Assembly (NCBI GenBank): GCA_014281115.1
Contig: JACONQ010000020.1
Location: 1,116,001 to 1,180,000, forward strand
Length of the DNA: 64,000 bases
DNA from: Laburnicola sp. R22_1
Lineage: Eukaryota; Ascomycota; Dothideomycetes; Pleosporales; Didymosphaeriaceae
Direction of reading: 5' to 3'
Shown piece after piece: positions 1 through 10,791 of the stretch. Every line of letters starts with the position of its first letter. The first letter of the stretch is position 1. A model generated the notes under the pieces. It made no database searches and was not told the DNA's origin. It saw only the letters and a list, made by a program, of their open reading frames with translations. A program made the translations under genes and the position numbers.

Positions 1-1940
1 CGTCGACGTCGGAGGCCTGGCCGGCAGCGACCTCGATCTTGGGGAGGTCAATTCTTGCTTCCGTATTGAACATGCCAATGTCCGTCGGTAGAAACGGCAC
101 GTCCATCCCAAGCGTCATCCTTGGTCCTATCGCAACGTTGGCGTAGACCTTGGTCTTCTCGAAGTGGATTTCTGGGGCTCGAAATTTGACGTTTGCGTCC
201 ATCTGCTCGAAATCCAGAGGCTCACCAGGCGTATAAATCACCCCCGCAAATGAATCCTGGGGGATTACGATATCGATGCCCGGCGTAGTGCTGATAATGT
301 AGTTAGTAGAAAGCTTTGGTAGACGTTAGGAGTATCGCTGGGTACGTACAAGTTCAGTTCGGTATGCCCACCTATCCTGGTCCACAGACCGATTCCAGCA
401 CCAAATTGAAACCTCAGCCCGTCAAGCTGCGATGAGTTAGATCCGCACTCGACGTCAGAAGTGACATAGAACTTACAACCCACCCCTTCATTCCGGGCCC
501 CTTTTCCCCCGACAAGATTTTCCCAAAAGCGTCATCCTTGATTGTGAGTGGATTTGGATTGAAAATCGTAGGGATATTGGCGACAATAGCGACATTGACA
601 CAACCCAACGGCACTGCCTCTGGAAAGAGCCACCAAGCGCAGAAGTACTCGTAGCCCATAGGGACATAGAACTCCATCTGCAAACCCATTTTGATATCCT
701 CTACGGCTTCGATGCCGAAGGAGATCTCGACGATATTTTCCTCCATGAAGCTGCCATACTTCTCCTCTTTGGTGGATCCCTTGAGAGCATCGAAGGCATC
801 TCTGCTTATGACGTTGATGTTGAAACCAAAGCCTATGTCAACGTTGATCTTAGCATACGTGTCGATGAAGGTGATTTTCGGCAATAATCCCGTATCCTGA
901 ACTACTTTTAGGGGCGTTACTCTGGGTGTATGGTCCATGTTTACATCCACGTTGATGTTGAAGGTGGCGCTTGGTGACATGTCGGCGAGTTCCGTCAGTT
1001 TTTCGAACCACTCTTTTGCTTCTTCGACTAGTTTGCTAGTCAAACGAGAAAACCCCCCTCCGATGGCGCTGGTAATGTGGCTTATAAAAGGTATACCCTC
1101 TGCGTTTGCTGTCGAGCGGGAGACGAGTCGGCCGACCTCAAAGGATTCGCCATTTCGCTTTTGGAACCGACGGGGAGAATCTTGGAGGACTTCGATTTTG
1201 GTCGCCAGATGGGGAGACAAGACACTGACCGGGACGTGTGGACCGTGGATACGAGCAGAGAGCGGTTGTCCCACTTTGCCCTGGAACTCTATCTTCTCGG
1301 CCCTTTCTCAAATTAGTAAGTCTTTCGGAGGCTATCTGGGACTTTGCTCACATGTAGATGGACCTTGCTTCCTCACCCAAGGCGCACGACCCATCGTTAG
1401 CGATGAAGATAAGTCCGCGTCCCTGTTTCCAATGCTGCTTGGCCAGACGATACGAAGAGTAATCGTTGAACGGCACGTGCAGAGTCCAGTCGCCCGTCGA
1501 TTCATTCTTGGTGCAACGTGGTTCGTCACTGGCCGCGAGGATACCATGTACCTGCAGCGGTTCGAGCGAGACGTAGGTAGCGTTTTCATGGACCAGGGTG
1601 ATAGTGTGGATATGTCCGCCTTGCACGAAATATTAGCTTGCATCCTGATGTTCGATCGGCGAGCGCCATGATGCGACTTACCTTCCAGAAAGTCCATTGG
1701 CATACGGTGGGCTGGCTCAAATAGCTCGTAGTGAAGATCCCGGCGATACAAGTGGTGGTGATGTCTTCGCACTAACGGAATACCCTGACTGTATTCTGCC
1801 ATCTCGAAGGAGTGTTTAGGCCGGTTCGTCGAGATCGCCAGTGGACTTGTCGGGTCCACTGGACCCACAGCGTGGACAAGCATTGGTGGGACCGACGCCC
1901 AAAACCAAAGGTAGAGTGATAGGAAGGGCGAGAAAGCCAT
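1..1940 (-). CDS. Secreted fungal protein, partial (C-terminus beyond window)
   Basis: Five exons read on the minus strand: 1682-1940, 1352-1619, 477-1302, 350-426 and 1-290, the last running off the left edge. All four introns are GT-AG (49-61 bp) and their phases agree, giving about 570 residues so far. The start at 1938-1940 opens a hydrophobic signal peptide (about residues 1-24, ending near VHAVGP). Next come a histidine-rich patch and then a beta-rich region with W-x-x-G and C-x-L-G-E elements. This layout resembles the large secreted fungal proteins carrying DUF7029/DUF7223-type domains, but that assignment is from memory of the family's look and is not certain. The remainder is beta-strand-rich, with two Cys (CAWW, LGCV). 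No catalytic motif is visible. It is probably extracellular or cell-wall associated. Confidence is high that it is a real spliced gene and low on function. Confidence 0.75.
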
Positions 1941-3577
1941 GGTTGATGATACGATGCGGTAGGTCTGCTGTTTGATGTATAGAAAGAGGGAAGGATATAT
2001 AGGAGGAGTAGGCAATATATATACCTAGGATAGGAAGAGAGAGTAATGCATAAGAAGAGCGGGCGTTGTATGGAAGATCGATCGAATGTACAGAGCGAAG
2101 TTGGTGTGAGTTGGATCGTTGAAGTGAGAATCTGGCTGCCTTAAGTAGCTACAGATGGCAGGCGATATCGGTCTCGCGGGTTCTTTCAGCAGCGAAGCGC
2201 TGTCCGATTACTCCTTCCTACTCTTTACGGGGTAAATCTCCGCGACATTCTGTTTCGTCCGGCTGTAGTCAATCCGTTGTCCGAAAATCTATTGATTTTC
2301 ACGCTACACTTTACATAGGTAGTACCCATACAGGAGCGGAGAAAAGGCGGGGTAGATTGTCGAGTGCTCATTGGAGTGTTCTTACCGTCTAAACACTGAC
2401 CAACTGATGCACCTGCCCAGAGCCGGGCATGCTTCTATCACGTGTCACGTCCCGATCTCGAAAATCTTTCACCTGACTATCACCAATCACTATCCGTCCT
2501 TCCAGTCCGGCCCCAACTCCGCTTATTCCTGAACATGCACGCTCGCTTCGATTTGCCGCCACCACAACGACCTCCAGATCATTCACGTTCCACCCTTCCT
2601 ACCCAGCGTCAACACATGCTCCCGACTCCCGACCATTCGCACTTTCTCCACCCTGGCTATCCGAGCTCCATCCCACCTCCACTCTCAACACCTCCCCTCC
2701 GCATAATCATCCCTTTGATATTTCTTCACCGCTCCAGAAAATCTTCCACGACCACAGCCTCAGCGTGTGAATCCCGCATCTTTGCACTAGATACCGCCGC
2801 CGGAAAAAAGGAGATTCCGAAGGGGTAGAAGAAAATCTAGTGCAGCCATAGCGAACGTGATACGCGTCCTTCCTAGAGCCAAAATCATACGACGGACAAG
2901 CTTCTGCTCACTAATCAAACATATGCTTCCCTTTGCGGCTCGAAACCTACCAGCGCACTTCTTCACAACGGCTCTTTCAACGTCTGATGCTCCGCTGTAC
3001 TGCGTACTCCTCACTGCATCTAATTTCCCATCCATGCACGATGTCAAACTAGCATACGTAGATCTACATCGACACTAACCTTTTCACCTGCGCGGACAAA
3101 CACCCTCTCCACAGTATACGCAGTAATCACAAGAAACGCGAAGAAATGTGCACTTCTAAGCCTAACGACTAGAGAAAAAGCGGTATGAAGGACGTCTCCA
3201 CCGCCGTCCCATCACATACGCTGTACACAAGTCTACCATATTCTTCGCGCTAGAATTTCCACGCCGTCGCATCCCCACCCCCTCAACTCCAACAATGACA
3301 GTCAATAATCGTACAAGTAGACCATCTCGTGAACACCACAAGCTGCTAAAGTAGCATATGGAGCCAAGACATAAGTTTGACGCGAGCGAGCACAGTGTGG
3401 ATTACCGCGATGCATGTCTACACACTGCGCCTGCCAATGAGGTTGGTTTGCGCGAATGTATCTTTGTGTGTGCTAATTCGCGGGCTAAAGTCGCGTACAA
3501 CTTTGCGGTGCTAGTGTATGCTTGTAGCACAACAAAAAAGCGTAAGAGATATCATGTGTAGAGAAAGCTGGACGTAC
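1941..3577. other. Intergenic, no supported gene
   Basis: 1.6 kb between the start of the secreted-protein gene and the truncated end of the permease gene. A Pro/Ser-rich open stretch at about 2470-2770 (+) looks mildly protein-like in two alternating frames but has no clear start, splice sites or recognisable motif. I looked in 2850-3577 for the missing permease exons on the minus strand and found none. Confidence 0.5.
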
Positions 3578-5108
3578 TTGCGTTGAAGGCCGCGCTAGAC
3601 CCGATATTGATCAGTGACAGTGCGACGGTAATCAAGCACGTCAACGTGATCGCGTTCGCCGGCACGTGCAACTTCGGGTTGACTTTTCCAATCCACTCGC
3701 TCAAGGGGAGGCCTTCATCTCTGGCCAAGGCCCACGTCTGCCGCGAGGTGGATAAGTTGAAACTGAGCGTGCCGGCAAAGATCAGAATGGTGGGTATTAC
3801 ATTCAATGCAATGACGGCGCCACTTGAGACCGCCTGCGTAAAGACCCATATGTGCGGATAGCCGGTCGCATCGTCGAGGGCTGCTTGGATATCCGTCATC
3901 ATGAACATGTAGCTTACGAGGAATACGAAACCTAGGGCCCCGTTTAGGAAGTAGGCTCCTAGCATGGCGCGGGGGACGGTTTTGCCGGCATCTTTGGTTA
4001 CTTCGGACATGTGCGCTGCCGCGTCGGAGCCTGTAGTGTCGTCAGCGCAAAGCATGTGTAAGATCAGACGGGATTCTGCTTACTGATACAGGCATATATG
4101 GCGGAGATCTGACCGACCATCAACGCCAGTCCCATCGAGTTCCAGCCGCCCCCATTCGTGAATTGGGTGGATGTGACTTTGGCTGAAGCTCGTGGCGAGA
4201 GAACCCACATTACTATTACAATGACGAGGAATCCAAACACGTGGAGTACCAGCATGATGTTTTGGAAGAGGGGCATCAGTTTTGCGCCCCAGATGTTTAG
4301 CACCCATACCAGAAGCGTGACGGCGATGACCATAGGCGTGGTATGCCATTCGGTCGGCGTGAAATCAGGATACATGACGATTGCACAAGCCTGGATGAGG
4401 GTCCCGACAAGGAAGGGACCTGAAGCTGTACCCGCCTGCCAAGATAAAGTTGACATCCAGCCTATTGCTTGATCAGCTGCGTGTAATAAGTGCATAGTGG
4501 CGTAGAGACAAACCAATGAAGAAACTGAACGGCTTCTGCACCGAGGGAGGGGAGATTTCAGAAACCCAATGATACTGCCCGCCAGCGGTACTATCGTCAA
4601 CATCAGCACGTGTAGCCGAAAGTAGAATGTATAGCTTGACATACGGAGCCATCGATGCCATCTCCGCAAGCGACGCCACGATGAAAGAAAAGCCAACGAA
4701 GGTCCATACGTAAGACCATATCACGCCTGCAGGTCCACCGTCTACCAATCCTTGGGTCGTAGCTGTTAAAAGAACTGCCCATGTTCCTTGAATAATGACT
4801 GTAAAAGCGAGCGCTGATAACGGTCGGTAGTTTCTCTGCGCGTGCATCAGACTATGAGATCTTCACAGTTTTCAGTGTATGCACACCCTCAATTGCTGGA
4901 CCTTCCCCATGCGGACCATGTCCATGGTGTCGTTCTGCGTATGTCCTCTGATGGCGTCATGGTAAGAGCTATTCGGGGCGTCATGCAGGTCCACCAATGA
5001 CATTGTCGGGTCCCGGGTCTCATCTTTGAGGCTGGTAGGTTCCTGGAGCGCTACGTGCTCTGGTTGCGCTTTCGAGTCGCTGGGGACAATTTGTCGGTGC
5101 GTAGACAT
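3552..5108 (-). pseudogene. APC-family amino acid/GABA/choline permease, C-terminally truncated
   Basis: Exons 4887-5108, 4645-4835, 4514-4590, 4084-4461 and 3578-4030 join with consistent phases and give about 440 residues. Visible family signatures include an arginine-rich entry to TM1 followed by a long hydrophobic helix, a TAGGQYHWVSE-type motif after TM2, a long run of membrane helices, SSDAAAHMSE in the loop after TM6, and RQTWALARDEGLP-S in the late cytoplasmic loop. This is the fungal GABA/choline/amino-acid permease branch of the APC superfamily, acting at the plasma membrane or vacuole. After the helix ending near 3580 a possible donor (GTACGT at 3572-3577) leads to no recognisable exon. 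Without splicing the frame ends at 3552. Family members continue for about 70-100 residues with two more helices, so this copy is probably non-functional or loses TM11-12. The first five exons show no frameshift. Confidence 0.8.
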
Positions 5109-6273
5109 TGCGACGGCAGTCTAGCGAGCTGGACAGAATGTCGTTGCCAGCGCCTTGGTCGCGCCGAGGGAGATACGGAGTTTGAAATTGGGGTCGACCG
5201 TCAGGACGTGTGTGGCGGGAGGGGTTGACATGTTTTTTGTTTGGGCTATCGTACGTGAAGGGAGCGCCTAGGCAATGATGCGCTTGCTTTTGAATTACCG
5301 TAGGCCCTACACTAGGGTCCCGCTATAAGGGTGTTGTAACCGCTTTGGGAATTAATTAAGAACTCCCGTCCGATGTTTGGCCCCATTGTTCGCCGACGAT
5401 TGGTCGGATAGGAGAATTGCCTCGTTCCCAATGCGGCTACAACACAACATCCTTAACGGTAAGGAAGGAGTGACCGGGCATCACACTGTGAACGCACCTT
5501 CAGATTCTGGTGGGTGATATTCACCGTGTCGACCTCTCATCCCCTGGCCCAGAGGCGAAGCAACGGACCGAACCGCTCGATATGGGCCAGCATGATCAAG
5601 CGGAACATTCGGAGCACTAGGTCATGCACAACTCGCATGCTTGCTGGCGCTTGTGCAATATCGGCAACGGCCATCAAGCTGTCCTGGTACAATTCGTGGA
5701 GAGTATATAAGTGTATCATGATACTGAGCAGTTGTCGGCATGTGACGGGTCATGGTACACCAATTCGAGGCCATAATACTTGCATCATCGCCATGATTCC
5801 AAAACAGAAGGGGACCACGAGAGATGTCAAGTACGGCGGGGCCCAGGCCGGTAGCGAAAGGATGGTGGAGAGTCCCGCACAACGTCTTTGTGGAGTTGCA
5901 CTAGATCGATTGCCACCTGTGAAGGTAAGCCATTTGGCGTTTTCCATGGTGGACCAAAGTCGTCGGGGACCGCCCTCCACCACGAGCTAGCACATACGTA
6001 CACCCCAGGACGCGACCCTGGTGTTGAACAGGGTTACGACGTCCTGTTTTGAGCGATGCCAATCGATGGTCTGGTGCTACGCAACCGACGTACAACTCAA
6101 TCGGGGGGTGCATTGGTCGATGTCGACATCTGTACCAATGCAAGCTGCCACAAGTCCGCACCGCTTGCAACGCAGCATTATGCAAATGCCGCACCGTACC
6201 AAACACTTGAACAAAAGTACCTCCATATCATCTTCGCAATGGAAACTCTCGCATTCTCTTGTCGCGAATCTAG
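5109..6273 (-). other. Unassigned stretch with possible decayed minus-strand coding remnant
   Basis: No intact gene. On the minus strand between about 6000 and 5530 there are pieces that read like protein in successive frames: a segment with IDLVQLHKDVVRDSPPSF near 5920-5860, a segment with VLDISRGPLLFWNHGDD near 5850-5790 one frame away, and a helical segment with SLMAVADIAQAP ending at 5537. No family is recognised. The frame changes suggest either unseen introns or a dead gene. The rest of the stretch shows nothing. Confidence 0.25.
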
Positions 6274-7634
6274 ATGATTCTGGTGCCCATGGAAGTAATT
6301 CCTCCGCCGTACGTTATTACGGAGAATGATAAGCGGGGCCTCATTGTTGTGATGACAGCTATCACGCTGTCCTTCGTCTGGATGTGTTTCGTTATACGAA
6401 CATGGCTAAGATGCAAGTCGAAGGACTGGAAACCGGACGACTACATTCTGACTGCTGCAACGGTAGGTAGGTCGTCGATGCCGCGCACCAGCTGCTAATG
6501 CAAACCCCTCAGATTCTCGATACCATCCAATCGGGGTTGATATTTCGCGCAGTCGATGAAGGTCTCGGAAAGCCAATAGCTTCGTTGTCGTCCTTGAGTG
6601 TAGAACGCGTGGGAAAGGTACGTGCCATGATTTCCACAGGGGTCTTTCCTGGGGAGCTTGGACCCCGCCCGGTCCCTTGCGTCTCATCAGAGCACAGATC
6701 GACTTCGCAGCTCAAATTCTTTACATTCTCACTCCTCTTCTCGAAATGCGCAGTGCTCTTTTTGTATCTGCGTCTCTCGTCCCGTCAGAGACATAGATTC
6801 GTAACATGGGCGACGATAGCTGTGTCGGTGATATGGGCCATCGTATCCATTGGCCTAATCGCGCTGCCGTGCAGCCCTCTTGAGTTCTGGCGCAATGAAA
6901 GGGGAACCTGCTCAGACTTGGTGAGCTTTTATGTGCCATCTTACTAGCTTGAGCTTACAATAGCAGTGGTTGCGTACAAGGCAAAGGTGGCCGTAGTGGC
7001 CGCATTCTCCGCACGAATATCCGTGATAATTGCCGCCGCCTTCCGTCTTCACTACCTCCATGCCACTCTCAACTCGGGCGACCGAACACTCGAAGGATCA
7101 TACTACGCGGTAGCGACTCAATGGCAACTCGGATATGCGGTCATGTCCACGCCAATCAGCGGAGTGGGTCCTTTCTTGCGCCCATTCAGCAAGTCTTCCC
7201 GAAGCTCCTACCACGCCTCGTCATGCGGTCACGACAACTCTCAGACATCAACCGACGGGCCACGGAGAAAATTTCACCCTGTGTCAGAGGCAGCGGCGTA
7301 CGAGATGCAACCTCCGAAAACCTGCACGGTTAACATGTCAGTTCCTGCGGTTTGGCATACTCCATCTGCTTCTACTACGATCGATGATCTATCAAGCTCG
7401 TCGCATATGCCTACGCTGGTATTGAGGCCCGACGTAGTGAGGCGCAATACCTTGGTTACAGGAGGCGACAGTACACTGGAGGACGAGGAGGATGTTGCAA
7501 GCACAATGACAATAGAGAGTCAGCGGTGGATCATCAAGAAGAAGACAGAGTTGAGGGTTGAGACAGAGAGGCTCAGTGCTGTCATTGGACATCAATCGTT
7601 GCAGCAGGCTGGCACGAGTCACGACTATGACTGA
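6274..7634 (+). pseudogene. Rhodopsin-fold (SAT4/PTH11-like) integral membrane protein, degenerate
   Basis: The reading runs from the ATG at 6274 through exons 6274-6462, 6513-6617, 6698 to about 6920, and 6964 to 7634. Family hallmarks are visible: an N-terminal TM helix, RTWLRCKSKDWKPDDYI (the R-R-x-x-x-x-W-x-x-DD-x pattern of fungal rhodopsin-domain proteins), an FAAQILYILTPLL helix, SKCAVLFLYLR, and the late TQWQLGYAVMST helix followed by a Ser/Thr-rich tail. Two lesions are seen. The helix at 6710-6745 needs a frame change between ILTPLL and SKCAV. The junction at 6921-6966 has no GT-AG pair that keeps the frame, and the TM segment normally found between C-x-D and the K-rich loop is missing. 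Fungal members are plasma-membrane or effector-like proteins of mostly unknown function. Called a pseudogene; an annotation error from a sequencing indel is the alternative. Confidence 0.65.
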
Positions 7635-8109
7635 ATTGAGCACGGACATCGGTGGCTGGCTGGGAGGGAGGACATGAGCTAGGAGGTTAATAGTCGGTTC
7701 AGCTAGTAACGTCCTTGGCATTCTCTTTGGAATCTAGGTCAATTTGGCTGTACATCGACCCATTTGAGGGCATACCTTGCCCTCCTTACGAGCTCTAGGG
7801 GCCTTTCTAGCTTTGTAGTGCTATAATGACCTACTACATATCCTGGGGAATAAGAAGGGTGGATTCCAAGTGAGAATATGGCGTATAGTTTGAATCCGAC
7901 GGCAAAATTGATTATTTCCAAGCGGTGCTGGAAAGCGGGGTGAAGTGCAATTGCCAAAGGTGGCAGCCTAGACGAGTGAACTGAGAAAAATGATTAGATT
8001 AACTAGAACTGTTAACGCGATGCAAAGAGAGGCAAAGGCGAAAATGATTATCTGCTAAAGGCTAGGAGAGACATAAAAGAAGTGATGAATGAACAAAAGG
8101 ATGGTATCA
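7635..8109. other. Intergenic between convergent genes
   Basis: 475 bp between the 3' ends of the rhodopsin-fold pseudogene (+) and the CHAT gene (-). Presumably holds both 3' UTRs; no repeat or RNA gene seen. Confidence 0.4.
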
Positions 8110-10391
8110 CTAAGCGCCAAAATGAACGTAAGCTCCAAATTTCCTCCACGACAATGGGTCGTGTTTTCTGATGTGCAGGACAGCGTCTCTCAACGCCGCA
8201 GCCACAGCCCGGTCCTGCTGGGGCTCATTACGCCTTTTCAAAAGAGAGGCATAGAACTCTTTTGCGATGTCTACACAAGTTTTGTCTCCTACTTTCCACA
8301 GGCCTCCTATCACGTGGGCAAAGCCTGCGATCTGTAGCGCTGCCGTTGTATGAAGACCCTCATCTGGAAGTCGAGAACCCCTCGTGCGCGCCGTTGAGCA
8401 GGAGGACAAGTAAGAAATCCAAGCTTGCTGTAAACTTTCCAAGGACAGAATCTTAGAGACTGTAAGCTTATCAACCTCTTCACCATTGCTTTTTTCCAGT
8501 AGTAGGTGGCTCTGAGAAAGGTCACTGCTATCGGCCAACCCGTGACAGGCGAAATGAATGATATCCGTATCGATCAGTGCTTTTAGAACGGCATCTACCT
8601 GCGGCTGCCGGAGTTCCGAGCACTCGTAATCTTTCTGGCAGATCTCGAGAATGGATTCCCTCTTTCGATCTACTTCAGGTAGGTCCAGCTCCCCGGGTGT
8701 AGTCTTCATCGTGACAACGGTCAATTTCTGTGTGGTAGGGGTTTGGCGATTTCGAGATCGTTGCCTTGAAAAGAGCAAAGCTTTGACTGATGGTGCATAT
8801 GACGGAATCATGAGAGCCAAAGCATTCTGATCAGTCACAGACAGGTCACCGGCTGCGTGAAAGGGAAAGCCTGCAGCCTTGCCGGAGCCGATCCACCATA
8901 TTCGGGGGAGTTTGCCATTTCCGCCCAAAGGACAGAGAGTTTTCAATTCCTCCAACACAACCTTCACGCAGGTATGCCACAACCACTCGATAAACGACTC
9001 TTGTTTGGGCTGGGTTGGGATACGGCGGGAGAGAACCTTGACACCTCGTTCCCAGGGATCCTCTGCTGCGTATATCGCAGGAACACATCCCGAATCGAAC
9101 TCGGGGGCGTTTTCGGGCTGGAAATCCGGCAGTTCCACTGCTCTTATTGAGGAAGAGGCAATTACTATCGCGTCGCTTCGAATACTGGTTGCGTTCACGA
9201 GTATTATTGGCCCGTCCTTCGAACATGCTTTGTTTTCATCCAGAGAAGGTGCTTGAAGGAAGTTTTCGTGGCCTTTGATCTGCCGAATTTGTTCCAGACA
9301 TTTTTCGATGTCAATATTGGCAGCTCTTCGTTTTCGCATCTCAACCTCGCTCATGCGAGAACGCTCCACATCATGCGGAAGTCGGAGCTTCCTTCTCAGC
9401 TCGTTGTACTCCGTTTTGAGATGTTGGCTGTCTGTAGACTGTGGCACTAGATCCTCGTGATAGTCCATGGCATACCCCAGCAGGACAGCACGGCCGATTT
9501 CAAGCTGGAGAAGAGCTTTTTCTGGCTGTTTCTGCTGTAGCAACAACGAGCAAACATCGGCGGCTAGTCCCGACATTTCCGAGATCGCCTGTTGTTGGTC
9601 TTGTATCGAGAGATACCTCCCGCATACCAACGGGAGGAGCTTGATGGCCTCTATCCCCATGGATATCGCGCTCTCCCAATCATCAAATGTGGCAAAAATC
9701 TTGATGGCACCTCGAGCAGCTTTTAACCGGGCCAGGGGCACTCCTTGTGGCAATGCAACCGCATCTTGCAGATAAGGAAGGGGCTCCTGGAAGATTTCTG
9801 AGCTAATGGTGGTGTGGGGGGCCAAGATGCGTTCAGTGAGTAACAAAGCATGGTTGAAAAGCTGGTAAGATCGATACGGTGTAGATGACGGTATCCTCCC
9901 GAGGCATTCGGAAGAATATTTGATTGCGTCATCAAGATCTTGATCATTCTTGGTCACCGTCCATTTCGATTTGTAGGCGAGGGCCAAGTCCGAGAACAGG
10001 GTCCAAGCATAGGGATCACCAGCAATTTTCTTATCTATCGCCGTTTTCTCATGCTTAATGGCGCTTTGTATATCTTCCTCGTTCTTCTCATTATTCTTTA
10101 TCTCGTATTGATGAGCAAGAGTGGCACACAGTAGCGAGTGGGCAAATGAAAGGTCTGAATGCCCAGCTGGATACGACTTGATTGATTCAGCGAGTTTTTC
10201 GACGGCCTCATCGAGATCTTCGTCTTTCAAGCTTCTTTTGCGTCGCCGAAGTAAGATGCTTGCGAAAACTCGAAAGAACTTCGCTCGTTCGAGGCTGTTC
10301 CAAGCCGCGGATTCGGTCAACCCCCGGCATTTGGAAATGGCAAGATCCAATGCTTCAGTCTCTCCAGTCCATTCAAATCTTCGACTCAGTG
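8110..10391 (-). pseudogene. TPR-CHAT protein, 3' (C-terminal) part, split by Copia insertion
   Basis: Uninterrupted frame of about 760 codons ending with TAG at 8110-8112. The N-terminal half is tetratricopeptide-like helices (repeated hydrophobic/Ala pattern, e.g. ALDLAISKC, DLDEAVEKLAESI, DLDDAIKYSSECL). The C-terminal 300 residues are a CHAT domain, the caspase-fold cysteine protease domain. Its catalytic His lies in HFACHG (His codon 8542-8544) and its Cys in YLSSCSTA (Cys codon 8398-8400), followed by the typical GG-W-x-V-x-D strand (LWKVGDK). Both catalytic residues are intact. In fungi TPR-CHAT proteins occur with NLR or gasdermin-type cell-death systems; in bacteria the same architecture is the Craspase protease. 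The 5' part lies at 15736-16775 beyond the retrotransposon. Removing the element with one copy of its 5-bp target duplication rejoins the frame exactly across the junction. Confidence 0.85.
10387..10391. repeat. Target-site duplication, left copy (CAGTG)
   Basis: CAGTG directly before the left LTR, matching CAGTG directly after the right LTR at 15736-15740. Five bp is the usual size for Ty1/Copia integration. Confidence 0.9.
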
Positions 10392-10583
10392 TGTAGCCAC
10401 GTGACTTACGTCAGAGGTGGTGTGTGTAGAAGGTTCCATCCAGGTGCACAGACCACTACCCTCAAGATAAAGCTCTCGCCCTCTCCTTTCTTCCTAGGTA
10501 GACTCCTCACTCCACACACTCTTTTCTGCAGATAGCAATACAGCTTGTTGTCCTTATATGCCTTATATGCCTGCCCGCCCACA
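10392..10583 (+). repeat. Left LTR of the Copia element
   Basis: 192 bp, TG...CA ends. It differs from the right LTR by C/T at about 10453, A/C near 10496, and T/C in each of the two TATATGCC-like repeats near 10560-10570. Three of the four differences are of the CpA/TpA type. Confidence 0.92.
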
Positions 10584-10597
10584 GTTATGAGCCCAGC
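10584..10597 (+). promoter_or_regulatory. Primer-binding site, complementary to initiator tRNA-Met anticodon arm
   Basis: GTTATGAGCCCAGC begins immediately after the left LTR. It is the reverse complement of the conserved anticodon stem-loop of eukaryotic initiator tRNA-Met (GCTGGGCTCATAAC). Drosophila copia uses the same internal region, priming from a half-tRNA rather than the 3' end. This is base-pair complementarity seen in the sequence; use as a primer is inferred. Confidence 0.75.
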
Positions 10598-10791
10598 TGT
10601 CGACTTTGACCACTGCAGCTGCTGAGCACCTGGCTATCGACTTCAATCGCTATTGCTACTGCACGTACTGACGAGCTGCTAAGGAGCTGTTAACAAGCTG
10701 TCAACAGAGCTACGTCACCAAGCTACCTTACCAAGCCTCGAGCACGCGTTCCATTACTGAAGAGAGCCCTTCTAGGAGCTGATAGAGCAAG

